Assembly (NCBI GenBank): GCA_002862135.1
Contig: PKCI01000011.1
Location: 74,195-138,194 of the forward strand
Length of the DNA stretch: 64,000 bases
Origin: Verrucomicrobiota bacterium
GTDB taxonomy: Bacteria; Verrucomicrobiota; Verrucomicrobiia; Verrucomicrobiales; DEV007
Direction of reading: 5' to 3'
Shown here piece after piece: positions 34,491-46,547 of the stretch (positions within the stretch are counted from its first letter, which is position 1; every line of letters starts with the position of its first letter). The translations under genes were made by a program, and so were the position numbers. The notes below the pieces were generated by a model. The model worked only from the letters and a program-made list of their open reading frames with translations. It had not been told where the DNA came from and did no database searches.

Positions 34491-37196
34491 ATGAAACCCA
34501 TCAGCCACCTATTCTCTGCCGTTGTCGCTATAGCAATGGCCCCCATTCTCTTGACCGGTCAGGATACTCCAGTCTTTCCCAACGCCGATGCAGAAGCTGT
34601 CCCAACTGATCTTTTTGTCGTCCCCGACGGGCTGGAAGTCACTCTCTGGGCCACTTCTCCCAAGCTTTACAACCCCACCAACATGGACATCGACAAGGAT
34701 GGCCGAGCCTGGGTGGCAGAGGGCGTTCGCTATCGCAAACACTTCGATCGTCAGCCCGAGGGTGACCGAATTGTTGTGATTGAAGATACTGACAAAGACG
34801 GAAAGGCCGATTCCAGTCACACCTTCGTCCAGGAGGAACTGCTCATCGCACCCCTTGGCGTATCCGTGATCGACAACAAGATTGTCGTAGCCCAACCGCC
34901 CCACCTCCTCGTTTACACCGATGTGGATCGCGACCTGAAATTCAACCCCAACGTGGACAAGCGCGAGATTCTCCTGACCGGTTTCCAGGGACAGAATCAT
35001 GACCATTCCCTCCACGCCACCACGGTAGGTCCCGACGGGAAGTGGTATTTCAACTTCGGAAACTGCGGTGCCAAGTTTACCGACAAATCCGACCAGACCT
35101 TCACCGTTTTCGGTTCGTATCGCCCCAAGGTGATCGGGCCGTTTAAATTTCCTCACAATGCTGCCGAGCTCGCCGGAAAACCCAGTCATGATGGTCATGT
35201 TTATGTCGGTGGCGCTACCGTCCGCATGAATCCTGACGGCACCGACGCTGAGATCATCGGCCACAATTATCGCAACTCTTACGAGCAAGCCGTCACCTCT
35301 TTCGGTGATGTTTTCCAGAACGACAACGATGACCCGCCCGCCTGCCGCGTCAGCTGGGTCATGGAATACGCCAACTTCGGGTTTTCTTCCAATGACGGTC
35401 AACGCACTTGGAAAGCCGACAAGCGCCCGGGCCAAACCACCCAGGTGGCCGAGTGGCGCCAGGACGACCCCGGCATGACACCTGCCGGTGATGTCTATGG
35501 CGGAGGTTCTCCTACTGGCGTTGTTTACTACGAAAACGGGGCTCTCGGAGACATGTGGATTGGCACCTTCCTCGCCTGCGAAGCCGGACGAAACGTGATC
35601 TTCAGCTACCAGCCCGAACTGGAAGGAGCTGGCTTCAAGCTGGACCGCTCGGATTTCATGACGAGCAATACCTCCGGTCAGTTTGCCGGGTCCGACTTCA
35701 TTGGCGGAAGCAAATCGGTCAATAAAGAAGCACATACCCTCTTCCGCCCGTCTGACGTCGCCATCGGCCCGGACGGAGCGATCTACGTGACTGACTGGTA
35801 TGATCCCCGCGTCGGTGGCCACCAGGATCTCGACGAAACCTGTTCCGGTGCGATCTACCGCATCGCCCCCATAGGATTCAAATCTGTCGTTCCGGAGATC
35901 GATCCGGAAACCATCGAGGGACTCATCACAGCCCTCAAATCCCCTGCACCCAACGTGCGTGCCATCGGATTCGAAGGTCTCAAGGCCAAGGGGCGCCCTG
36001 CCATGGATGCCGTCGCGGCTCTCCTCGACCACCCAAACCCTTACATCCAGTCACGCGCCATTTACCTTCTTTACCAGATGGGTATCAGTGGCCCGCGCAT
36101 GGCTGGCTACCCGGCTGACCAGCCGACCACTCAGCGAAAGATCGCTGCCTACCGCGCCATGCGTCGTGCGGGCCTCGATTTCTCCGCCAGTGCCCTGCGT
36201 CTCGCTGCGGATGAGGATCCTGCCGTCCGACGTGAAGTCGCGCTCTCGATGCGCAACGAAACCATCGAGACTTCAAAGGAGATCCTAGTCGCGATCGCTT
36301 CCGGATACGACGGCCAGGACCGGAGCTATCTCGAAGCTTTCGGAACCGGAGCCACAGGTAAGGAGGAGGAAATTTTCCGCGCGGTCAAAGGTATTATCGG
36401 CAGCGAGGACTTCCGCACCTGGACCGAAGCCTTCTCCGGAATCGCCTGGCGCCTGCACCCTGCCAGCTCCATTGATGATTTCCTCGCTCGAGCAAAGCTC
36501 GCAGGTCTCCCCATGAATCAGCGCCGCATGGCCATGGATGCGATCGCCTTCATTCCGACCCGGGCCGCCTCGCAGGCGATGCAGACGCTCGCTCAACTCG
36601 ATACCCCCCTTAAGGCTGACGCCACCTGGTGGGCGATAAATCGCGCCAATAATCACTGGAGGGATTATAATCTCCGAACCGAGCTGAAAGAACGCGGCGT
36701 CTACGATCCCGACAAAGTCGTCATTCAGGAAGTGACCACACCCGAGCCTGACCCGGCCATGGAAACCCTTAAAATCGAGGACGCCCTTGTACTCAAAGGA
36801 GATGCCGAGCGCGGGAAAATCACCGTTTCCCGTTGTGTCATGTGTCACGAAGCCGGCGGAGTTGGCGTGCAGTTCGGACCAGCCCTCGACGGTTGGGGTA
36901 AGACCCAGACTACAGAGGTCATCGCCCGCTCTATCATCGAGCCGAGCGCCGACATCGCTCATGGATTTGACGGTATGGAAATCAAGCTGAAGGACGGCAA
37001 GATGCTCAACGGCCTGGTCATCCAGGATGGGGACCCAACCATCATCGTTAGCATGGGCGGCATCACCCAGATGATTCCAAAAGACCAGATCAAAGGTCGC
37101 TCTAAAATGAAACGATCCCTTATGCTGAGCGCAGCACAACTCGGCTTGACCGCACAGGACGTCGCCGACCTGATCGCCTATTTAAAGGCCAATTAA
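34491..37196 (+). CDS. PVC-type membrane-bound dehydrogenase with HEAT repeats and cytochrome-c-like haem domain
   Basis: 901 residues: signal peptide (about 1-23); a beta-propeller dehydrogenase-like domain (about 40-455) opening with LFVVPDGLEVTLWATSPKLY and closing with AIYVTDWYDPRVGGH; HEAT-like helices (about 480-650); and the planctomycete-type haem-binding domain near the C-terminus with the haem motif RCVMCHEAGGVG followed by FGPALDGWG and ARSIIEPSADIAHGFDG. This architecture (TIGR02604 plus TIGR02603 types) is nearly confined to Planctomycetota and Verrucomicrobiota and is thought to oxidise carbohydrates or alcohols in the periplasm; no substrate is proven. A terminator follows. Confidence 0.88.
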   Translation: MKPISHLFSAVVAIAMAPILLTGQDTPVFPNADAEAVPTDLFVVPDGLEVTLWATSPKLYNPTNMDIDKDGRAWVAEGVRYRKHFDRQPEGDRIVVIEDTDKDGKADSSHTFVQEELLIAPLGVSVIDNKIVVAQPPHLLVYTDVDRDLKFNPNVDKREILLTGFQGQNHDHSLHATTVGPDGKWYFNFGNCGAKFTDKSDQTFTVFGSYRPKVIGPFKFPHNAAELAGKPSHDGHVYVGGATVRMNPDGTDAEIIGHNYRNSYEQAVTSFGDVFQNDNDDPPACRVSWVMEYANFGFSSNDGQRTWKADKRPGQTTQVAEWRQDDPGMTPAGDVYGGGSPTGVVYYENGALGDMWIGTFLACEAGRNVIFSYQPELEGAGFKLDRSDFMTSNTSGQFAGSDFIGGSKSVNKEAHTLFRPSDVAIGPDGAIYVTDWYDPRVGGHQDLDETCSGAIYRIAPIGFKSVVPEIDPETIEGLITALKSPAPNVRAIGFEGLKAKGRPAMDAVAALLDHPNPYIQSRAIYLLYQMGISGPRMAGYPADQPTTQRKIAAYRAMRRAGLDFSASALRLAADEDPAVRREVALSMRNETIETSKEILVAIASGYDGQDRSYLEAFGTGATGKEEEIFRAVKGIIGSEDFRTWTEAFSGIAWRLHPASSIDDFLARAKLAGLPMNQRRMAMDAIAFIPTRAASQAMQTLAQLDTPLKADATWWAINRANNHWRDYNLRTELKERGVYDPDKVVIQEVTTPEPDPAMETLKIEDALVLKGDAERGKITVSRCVMCHEAGGVGVQFGPALDGWGKTQTTEVIARSIIEPSADIAHGFDGMEIKLKDGKMLNGLVIQDGDPTIIVSMGGITQMIPKDQIKGRSKMKRSLMLSAAQLGLTAQDVADLIAYLKAN

Positions 37197-37314
37197 GAGT
37201 CGGAGAATACCCCCTTTTCCCACTCATCAGTGTCAGATGCGGCGCCTGGCACTTTTTGCTTTTCAAAGGCACTCAATTCGCTCGCTCCCATCCCCACAAA
37301 AACCATCCTTTTTG

Positions 37315-37348
37315 ACCCGATTTTGGACCCGAAATCGGGTATTTTTTT
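37315..37348 (+). terminator. Intrinsic terminator
   Basis: Arms ACCCGATTT and AAATCGGGT with an 8-base loop, followed by A and seven T. It lies about 120 bases after the stop of the haem protein gene and ends that transcript before gyrB. Confidence 0.8.
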
Positions 37349-37358
37349 CTAATTCCCG

Positions 37359-37388
37359 GACCTTTTTAAAGATCCTTTAAAAAAGGTC
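37359..37388. other. AT-rich hairpin in the gyrB upstream region
   Basis: Near-perfect inverted repeat, GACC(T5)AAAG against CTTT(A6)GGTC with one bulge and a 3-base loop. It sits between the terminator and the gyrB start. The whole stretch 37197-37546 (350 bases) otherwise holds no gene: terminator, this hairpin, and about 155 bases of possible leader with an in-frame open extension of gyrB from 37415. Could be a second terminator for the other direction or a gyrB leader structure. Confidence 0.5.
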
Positions 37389-37399
37389 ACAAAAAATGA

Positions 37400-40114
<2,715 letters not shown>

Positions 40115-40203
40115 TACCACAAGTCGGGCACCGGCCCAGCAAGACTACTTTCCCACCTTTTACTTTCACACATTTCCACTGACCGCGAAGCGGTCACCCC
40201 GTT

Positions 40204-42846
40204 ATGGCAGACGAACCTGAAGCTCCGCCCCCATCTCACAGCGACATCGAGCCCATCAGCGTGGCCGATGAAATGTCGAATTCGTTCCTCGACTATTCGA
40301 TGTCGGTCATTATCTCGCGGGCCCTGCCCGATGCTCGTGACGGCCTTAAGCCTTCGCAGCGACGCATCCTGCTCGCAATGAATGACCTCGGTCTCGCTCC
40401 AGGCCGAAACTATCGCAAATGCGCCAAGATCTGTGGTGATACCTCCGGTAACTACCACCCCCACGGTGAAGCCACCATTTACCCGACGTTAGTGAACATG
40501 GCTCAGCCTTGGACGATGCGGGACATCCTCGTCGACGGCCAGGGTAACTTCGGATCCGTTGAAGGTGACCCGCCGGCTGCGATGCGATACACCGAGGCTC
40601 GTCTTACCCACCTTGGTCATGTGCTCATGGCCGACATGGAGAAGGAGACGGTCGACTTCGTCAAAAACTATGACGAAACCCGCCAGGAGCCCGTCGTTTT
40701 CCCCGCTGCCTTCCCTAATCTCCTCATCAACGGCGGTACCGGTATCGCCGTGGGTATGGCGACCAACATCCCGCCACACAACCTCGGCGAGGTCGTTGAC
40801 GGTATCTGCGCTACGGTCGACAACCCGCAGATCACCGTCCAGGAACTGCTCGAATACATCAAGGGCCCCGACTTCCCCACTGGATGTACGATCCTCGGAA
40901 ACCGTGGCGTTTACGACTACGCCACGACCGGACGCGGCAGCATCAAGGTTCGCGGCCGTGCCACCATCGAAGAGGACAAGAAGGGCCGTGAGCAGATTAT
41001 CATCACGGAGATCCCCTACGCGGTAAACCGCGCCAAGCTCGTCGAGCGCATCGCCGAACTGGCCAACGCCAAGATCCTTCCCGAGATCAGCGCCGTTCGC
41101 GACGAGTCCGACGAAAACACCCGCGTTGTCGTCGACCTCAAGCGCGACTCACGTTCCCAGGTCGTTCTAAACAACCTTTACAAGCACACCGCGCTGCAGT
41201 CGTCTTTCTCCGCCAACATGCTGGCGATCGACAACCGCCGCCCGCGCCTGCTCAATATCAAAGACGCCATCGTTTGCTACATCGAGCACCGCCGCGAGGT
41301 CATCCTGCGACGGACCCGCTACCTTCTCGGTAAAGCGGAAGAGCAGGCCGAGAAGCTCGAAGCCTACCTGCTTGCCCTCGGCAATCTCGATGACTTCATC
41401 AAGATGATTCGGGATTCCAAGACCCGGGATGAAGCCCGCGACAAGATCAAGGCTTACGACTTCAAACCCGAAGAAGCTGAAGCTCTTGGCATTCTACTGC
41501 GTGACCAGCTCAGCCTTCAGCTGAAGCCGGGCCGCTACACCTTCACCGACAAGCAGGTCGATCATATTCTAGAGCTCCGCCTCTACCAACTAGTTGGCCT
41601 TGAGCAAGAGAAAGTGAAGAACGAGTACGACGAATTGCTCGAACGCATCAAGGACCTGCTCGACATCCTCGCGCGAGAAGAAAGAGTACTCCAAATCATC
41701 AAGGATGAGCTGCTCGAAGTGAAAGAGAAGTATGCGACCCCTCGTAAGACGGATTTCGGCATCGACGACGGTGAGATTAATGTGGTCGACCTCATTGCGA
41801 ATGAGTCCAACCTTATTACCATTTCCCACCGTGGCTACATTAAACGGACGCTCGCCAGCGAATACCGCACCCAGGCTCGCGGCGGCAAAGGACTCAAGGG
41901 CATGGAAACCCGCGAAGCGGCCGACAAAGACGACGGAGACGACTTTGTCGAACACCTCTTCGCCGCGACCGCGCATGACTACCTGATGTTCTTCACCGAC
42001 ACCGGTCGTGTTTACGTCGAACGCGTCTTCCAGATTCCGGAAGGCAGCCGCATTGCCAAGGGCCGTTCCATCAAGAACCTGCTCAACCTGCAGCCGGAAG
42101 AGAAGATCGCTTCCGTTCTCCGAATCGAAGCGGTCGGCAATGAAGACAAGGATGCGACCTTCGTGGAAGATCGCTTCGTCCTGTTCGCCACCCGCTCCGG
42201 CAAGGTCAAAAAGACCAAGCTCTCCGACTTCCGGAATTACCGTAAGGACGGCATCATCGCGATCAAAATCGAGGAAGGTAACTCTCTCATCGACGTGAAG
42301 CTCACTGACGGTAACGACGAGATTTCACTCGTCACCAGCCAGGGCTACTCCGTTCGCACCAGCGAAGAGAACATCCGTCCGATGGGTCGACCGTCTGCTG
42401 GTGTTGCCGGCATTCGCCCCGGAGAAGGTGACTACCTCGTTGCTCTCGCCGTAGTGGACAACTCAGAGCAACTTCTTGTGGTCAGCGCAAAAGGTCTCGG
42501 TAAGCGGACGCCTTTCGAAGACTACCCCACCAAGGGTCGAGGCGGTAAGGGTGTCATCACCATGAAAGTCACTGAAAAAACCGGTCGCGTCGTTAAGGCA
42601 CTCCGCGTGGCTGCCGAAGATGACATCATGCTGATGACCGATACCGGTCAGTCTGTCAGAATCAAAGCTGAGAGTGCCCGTCTCACCGGACGTAACGCTC
42701 AGGGTGTGATCCTGATGAAGACCAAGGATGGTGAAACGATCCAGGATATCGCTCGAGTCGTAAACGAAGACGACGAAGAAGGAGAAGGCGAAAGCATTGA
42801 TGCTGAAGGAACGAGTCCTCCGGTCGAAGAGCAGGATCAGGATTAA
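40204..42846 (+). CDS. gyrA: DNA gyrase subunit A
   Basis: 880 residues; DNA breakage-reunion subunit. Seen: SFLDYSMSVIISRALPDARD, the quinolone-resistance region with HPHGEATIYPTLVNMAQPW, the catalytic Tyr in AAMRYTEARLT, and the GyrA box QARGGKGLKGM at the start of the C-terminal pinwheel, which has six blades (for example SVRTSEENIRPMGRPSAGV). In the resistance region the usual Ser/Asp-type pair reads Glu-Ala-Thr (GEATIY); position numbers were not aligned. Acidic tail at the end. Forms the gyrase heterotetramer with the GyrB encoded just upstream. Confidence 0.95.
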   Translation: MADEPEAPPPSHSDIEPISVADEMSNSFLDYSMSVIISRALPDARDGLKPSQRRILLAMNDLGLAPGRNYRKCAKICGDTSGNYHPHGEATIYPTLVNMAQPWTMRDILVDGQGNFGSVEGDPPAAMRYTEARLTHLGHVLMADMEKETVDFVKNYDETRQEPVVFPAAFPNLLINGGTGIAVGMATNIPPHNLGEVVDGICATVDNPQITVQELLEYIKGPDFPTGCTILGNRGVYDYATTGRGSIKVRGRATIEEDKKGREQIIITEIPYAVNRAKLVERIAELANAKILPEISAVRDESDENTRVVVDLKRDSRSQVVLNNLYKHTALQSSFSANMLAIDNRRPRLLNIKDAIVCYIEHRREVILRRTRYLLGKAEEQAEKLEAYLLALGNLDDFIKMIRDSKTRDEARDKIKAYDFKPEEAEALGILLRDQLSLQLKPGRYTFTDKQVDHILELRLYQLVGLEQEKVKNEYDELLERIKDLLDILAREERVLQIIKDELLEVKEKYATPRKTDFGIDDGEINVVDLIANESNLITISHRGYIKRTLASEYRTQARGGKGLKGMETREAADKDDGDDFVEHLFAATAHDYLMFFTDTGRVYVERVFQIPEGSRIAKGRSIKNLLNLQPEEKIASVLRIEAVGNEDKDATFVEDRFVLFATRSGKVKKTKLSDFRNYRKDGIIAIKIEEGNSLIDVKLTDGNDEISLVTSQGYSVRTSEENIRPMGRPSAGVAGIRPGEGDYLVALAVVDNSEQLLVVSAKGLGKRTPFEDYPTKGRGGKGVITMKVTEKTGRVVKALRVAAEDDIMLMTDTGQSVRIKAESARLTGRNAQGVILMKTKDGETIQDIARVVNEDDEEGEGESIDAEGTSPPVEEQDQD

Positions 42847-42866
42847 GAGCAAGATCAGGAGTTGTC

Positions 42867-43937
42867 ATGGATAAGGATACCGAAGATTTCCTCTACAGAT
42901 TACTGAACACTCCGAGCCCGACCGGTTTTGAGGTTAAGGGTCAGCGTGTCTGGGCCAATCGATGCCGCGAGTTTGCGGACTCTGTCGACAGCGATTCCTA
43001 CGGCAATGCCTGGGCCACTATCAACGGGGCCGAAGGCGCACCGACAGTGATGATCGAAGCCCACGCCGATGAAATTGGCTTCATGGTCAAATACATCAGC
43101 GATGACGGCTACCTACGTGTCGATCGCATCGGTGGATCAGACTGGGCCACGGCACGTGGCCGCCGTCTGTGTTTGTATGGTGACAAAGGGGAAGTCCTCG
43201 GCATCATTGGTAACACTGCTATCCATATCCGGGACCGCAAAGACGGGGAAAAAGCGCCCGAGGTCCACGAACTCTATGTCGATATCGGGGCGAAAGACGC
43301 CAACGATGTCGAAGAGATGGGTATCCGGGTGGGACATCCCGGAGTCTACGCAGACAGCGCGGTTCCTTTCGGCAAGAACGGCATTGTTGGCCGTGCTCTC
43401 GATAACCGCATTGGCGGCTTTATCATTTCCGAAGTAGCCCGTCGCCTTTCCTCAGAAAAACCGACGGCTACCTGTATCGCACTCAATGCCGTCCAGGAAG
43501 AGATCGGAGGCTACGGAGCGACCATGGCTTCCTACGCGCTCAAGCCTGACATCTGCCTCGTTCTCGATGTGACGCATGCAACAGACAGTCCTGACATCAA
43601 ACATGCCCAGCATGGTAAAGTCACCCTCGGCGGTGGACCGTCGGTGACTCACGGGACTGCCAATCACCCACTAATCGTTGATCGAATTATCGAACTCGCG
43701 AAAACGAACGATATCCCGCTCCAACATGAAGCCTCTTCTCGTTTCACCGGAACAGATACGGACTCGATTTATCACCAGCGAGGTGGCATCCCCAGTGCTT
43801 TGGTTTCTCTGCCGCTACGTTACATGCACTCCATCGTCGAGATGGCGGATTTTGACGATGTGAACCACGTCATCGACCTAATGACTGCGTTTGTCAGATC
43901 GGTTGCCTCCGACGAGTCCTTCAAGGTGGAGATCTGA
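42867..43937 (+). CDS. M42 family metallopeptidase (glutamyl aminopeptidase/endoglucanase type)
   Basis: 356 residues, cytosolic, likely a dodecameric di-metal aminopeptidase. Metal and catalytic motifs: IEAHADEIGFMV, ALDNRIGGFII (bridging Asp), NAVQEEIGGYGA (catalytic Glu pair), LDVTHATDSPD and LPLRYMHSIVE (last His). Order and length match family M42. It follows gyrA by 20 bases and may be on the same transcript. Confidence 0.9.
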   Translation: MDKDTEDFLYRLLNTPSPTGFEVKGQRVWANRCREFADSVDSDSYGNAWATINGAEGAPTVMIEAHADEIGFMVKYISDDGYLRVDRIGGSDWATARGRRLCLYGDKGEVLGIIGNTAIHIRDRKDGEKAPEVHELYVDIGAKDANDVEEMGIRVGHPGVYADSAVPFGKNGIVGRALDNRIGGFIISEVARRLSSEKPTATCIALNAVQEEIGGYGATMASYALKPDICLVLDVTHATDSPDIKHAQHGKVTLGGGPSVTHGTANHPLIVDRIIELAKTNDIPLQHEASSRFTGTDTDSIYHQRGGIPSALVSLPLRYMHSIVEMADFDDVNHVIDLMTAFVRSVASDESFKVEI

Positions 43938-43966
43938 GTGATCTGACCTTTACCAGACCGGCGTCA

Positions 43967-44167
43967 ATGCCAAAAGCTGTTCCACCATGGGCGGGGTCAG
44001 CTCACGAAGATTATCAGGCAATCCCGACTCCTCACGAAGAGGAGGAATAGCTCGTTTCAAACGGCGAAATCTCCCTGGAAGAGCAAATGGAGACTTTTGA
44101 AGAAGCTCTCAAGAACTCAGCCTCGCTGGTGACCTTTTTCAATAAGTTCGATAAACCGACTCATTAG
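43967..44167 (+). pseudogene. Probable exodeoxyribonuclease VII small-subunit (xseB) remnant
   Basis: After an in-frame TAG at 44048-44050 the frame reads LVSNGEISLEEQMETFEEAL then KNSASLV, the core of the XseB family pattern (L-x-x-G-x-x-SLEE-x-x-x-x-FEE-A/G). Upstream an ATG at 43967 opens a short frame (MPKAVPPWAGSAHEDY...HEEEE) that runs into that TAG. The family's N-terminal helix is not recognisable and the C-terminus runs into the convergent glycosyltransferase gene. I read this as a decayed xseB, or a chance likeness. No xseA is near. Confidence 0.4.
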
Positions 44168-45334
44168 CTTCTCTTTGGAAGTGTAAGATGAGGCCTTCGC
44201 ATATTTCTCGGACACTCCACGCCCACCCTCATCCGCAATCGCCTTAATGTGATCGGCAATGGTATCCACCTCCCCCTGCGCGGATCGACGACAAAGAAAC
44301 GCGTCGGGGTGTTTAGCAATCAAGTCCCCCACGTGACTGGCCTCGGGCCCGATGAATAGAAACGGAGCTGAGATACTGAGAATGTTGTAGATCTTGCAGG
44401 GATGGATCATCCCGACAAACGGTTCCCCCATCACCACGACGTGGAGATCCGCTGCTGAAAGGGACCCTGCCAACTTCTCCATTGGCTGATAGGGCAGACA
44501 ACGCACATTTCGGAGCCCTCCGTCCTCGATACGTCGAGCAATCTTTTTGTGTTCACTTCCGCCACCGACGAAGAAAAAGACAAACCGTGTGTCTTCTTTC
44601 AACTTCACAGCCGCATCAACGACTGAGTCAAGCGGGTGACAGGGGCTGTGATTCCCGGAATACATGATGACATACTTATCAGTGAGACCGTGCTTCTCTC
44701 TGAAAAGGTCTCTCCCCTCGGGATCAAAGGAGACTTCGTCATCGAGTGACCAAGGGGGAATCACTTCGATTCTATCCTCCGGGATTTCTTTTGCCCGGAT
44801 GCGATCACGCATAAATCGATCGAGCGCGAAGATCTTTTCGGAGTTACTGAAGCTGAACCGCGACAAGGCTTCCAAAACTCTCGCCGGAAAGGACTTTGCT
44901 CGAAGCCAGCCCGCCGCAATCGCTTCGTCCGGATTCAAATCCATGACCCAGTAATAGAACTTCGCTCCACGAAGCTTTGCTGCTGCTGCCCCGAAAACCG
45001 AAATTAACGGAGGAGAGGTCAGGGAAACCACTGCGTCGAACCGCGGGATCGTCAGCAATTTGAAACCGCACATTACCATGAAGCTGGCAAAGTCGATGGC
45101 CCGACGCCACTTGGCGCCCTTTCCAAATCCAGTTGATGGTATTCGATAGATTTCAATACCGTTCCAGTTCTCTCGAGCCGGAAATCGTTTTTCTAAGTTA
45201 TCGTAGGCCCGGCTCCCTGCGATGACGGCAACTTCGTGCCCCTTCTCCCGCAGCCCCTGAGCCAGATCAGAGAGATACAATGCCGTAGCAACGACATCGG
45301 GATGGAAAGTCTGATTGAGAAGAAGGATTTTCAT
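44117..45334 (-). CDS. Family 4 glycosyltransferase (WcaI-like)
   Basis: 405 residues with a GT-B fold. N-terminal MKILLLNQTFHPDVVATALY and LAQGLREKGHEVAVIAGSRA are typical of GT4 acceptor-side domains; the donor side shows IMYSGNHSPCHPLDSVVDAA and LVVMGEPFVGMIHPCKIYN, with the conserved Glu-x7-Glu-like region altered (MGEPFVGMIHPCK). Such enzymes add sugars in exopolysaccharide or lipopolysaccharide synthesis at the inner membrane. A TTG one codon earlier is the alternative start. It follows the HldE-PurN fusion gene by 30 bases. Confidence 0.8.
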   Translation of the reverse strand: MKILLLNQTFHPDVVATALYLSDLAQGLREKGHEVAVIAGSRAYDNLEKRFPARENWNGIEIYRIPSTGFGKGAKWRRAIDFASFMVMCGFKLLTIPRFDAVVSLTSPPLISVFGAAAAKLRGAKFYYWVMDLNPDEAIAAGWLRAKSFPARVLEALSRFSFSNSEKIFALDRFMRDRIRAKEIPEDRIEVIPPWSLDDEVSFDPEGRDLFREKHGLTDKYVIMYSGNHSPCHPLDSVVDAAVKLKEDTRFVFFFVGGGSEHKKIARRIEDGGLRNVRCLPYQPMEKLAGSLSAADLHVVVMGEPFVGMIHPCKIYNILSISAPFLFIGPEASHVGDLIAKHPDAFLCRRSAQGEVDTIADHIKAIADEGGRGVSEKYAKASSYTSKEKLMSRFIELIEKGHQRG

Positions 45335-45364
45335 CAAGCGGTTCTGAACGGGAACAGACCAGTG

Positions 45365-46432
45365 CTAGAGGGCAGCCAGCAATTCAGCGACGACTTCCGG
45401 GTAGGCCCGATGCTCCGCATCATTGATCCTCGCCTGAAGCACCTCCGGAGTGTCCCCGCTTTCAACGGGAACCTCTTCCTGCCGCAGTATCTCCCCGGTA
45501 TCCATCCCGCTATCGATGAGGTGAACCGAGCATCCCGCGACAGAGTCCCCCGCTTCTATCGCCCTCTCGACGGCCCTGAGTCCGGGATACTTCGGCAAGA
45601 GGGAAGGATGCACGTTGAGAATCCGACCTTCGAAAGCACTCAGCAACGGTTCGCGAACGATGCGCATAAACCCGGCCAGGACGACGATGTCAATCGAAGC
45701 CGCCTGGAGCCGATCGAGTATCTCCTTGATTGCAGCATCCGTTAAACGCCCCTTTTTTGTGGTGCCGGGATCAATCACGATGCCAGGCACTCCAAAAGCT
45801 TCGGCATGATCGAGGATGCCTGCGTCGGGAACATCAGTGAGAATCAAGGCCACCTCGCCACCGAGTCTTCCCTCTGCAGAAGCCCGCATCATCGCCTCTG
45901 CGTTCGATCCTTTCCCGGAACCAAGGACGGCCACCTTCTTGACTGCATCTTTACCCACTGACATCTGCTTCAGTGTCTCGCTGGTCGACTTACCGGGTAC
46001 CAGTGAGAGAATTTCGATTTGGATTCCGAGGCGATCAAGCAACGCTTTTTCTTCATCGATGAGCGAGTCAGCTGTGTAATCCCCCCCTTTCGTGTAAATG
46101 TGAGGTTGAATTGCCTCGATCACACCCGTCGCACGCCGGTCTTCGAAAACCACAACCCGGTCGACAAACTCGAGCGCACAAAGCATTTCGGCACGATCTT
46201 CGACACCGTTTACCGGCCGCCCCTCCCCTTTTAATTCGCGCACCGAATCGTCCCCGTTGATGGCCACGACAAGACAGTCGCCCAGGGCAGCTGCCTCACG
46301 CAGGTAGCGCACATGCCCAACATGAAGCAAGTCGAAAGCCCCGTTCGTAAGAACAAGCTTTCGCCCCTCGCGGCCAAGATCTTCGCGCGCGGCAGCGACT
46401 TCTTCGATGGATGAGAGGTATCCTTGAGGCAT
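45365..46432 (-). CDS. Fusion of heptose-1-phosphate adenylyltransferase (HldE C-domain) and PurN formyltransferase
   Basis: 355 residues. Residues 1-160 are a nucleotidyltransferase of the HldE/RfaE2 type: VLTNGAFDLLHVGHVRYL (HxGH), VAINGDDSVRELKGEGRPV, IYTKGGDYT and LVPGKSTSETLK, which make ADP-heptose for lipopolysaccharide. Residues about 165-355 are a complete glycinamide ribonucleotide transformylase: VAVLGSGKGSNAEAMM, IVVLAGFMRIV, catalytic Asn and His in LNVHPSLLPKYPGLRA, and Asp in IDSGMDTGEIL. Both active sites look intact and there is no stop or frameshift between them. Purine synthesis joined to lipopolysaccharide precursor synthesis is unexpected. Upstream of the glycosyltransferase gene on the same strand. 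Confidence 0.88.
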   Translation of the reverse strand: MPQGYLSSIEEVAAAREDLGREGRKLVLTNGAFDLLHVGHVRYLREAAALGDCLVVAINGDDSVRELKGEGRPVNGVEDRAEMLCALEFVDRVVVFEDRRATGVIEAIQPHIYTKGGDYTADSLIDEEKALLDRLGIQIEILSLVPGKSTSETLKQMSVGKDAVKKVAVLGSGKGSNAEAMMRASAEGRLGGEVALILTDVPDAGILDHAEAFGVPGIVIDPGTTKKGRLTDAAIKEILDRLQAASIDIVVLAGFMRIVREPLLSAFEGRILNVHPSLLPKYPGLRAVERAIEAGDSVAGCSVHLIDSGMDTGEILRQEEVPVESGDTPEVLQARINDAEHRAYPEVVAELLAAL

Positions 46433-46547
46433 TTGGAAAAGCTATCGCAAAATCTTCAGTCCGTCGTAAAAAAATTATGACCCGGTCCCCCCCTCTGCGC
46501 CGCACTTTCCGCTTTTCAGCACGCCTTTTTCCACGGACACTACCGCC

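Noticed and set aside
34509-36032. 507-codon minus-strand open frame
   Set aside because: Lies entirely opposite the haem-protein gene, whose domains are clear; such long antisense frames arise from codon bias here.
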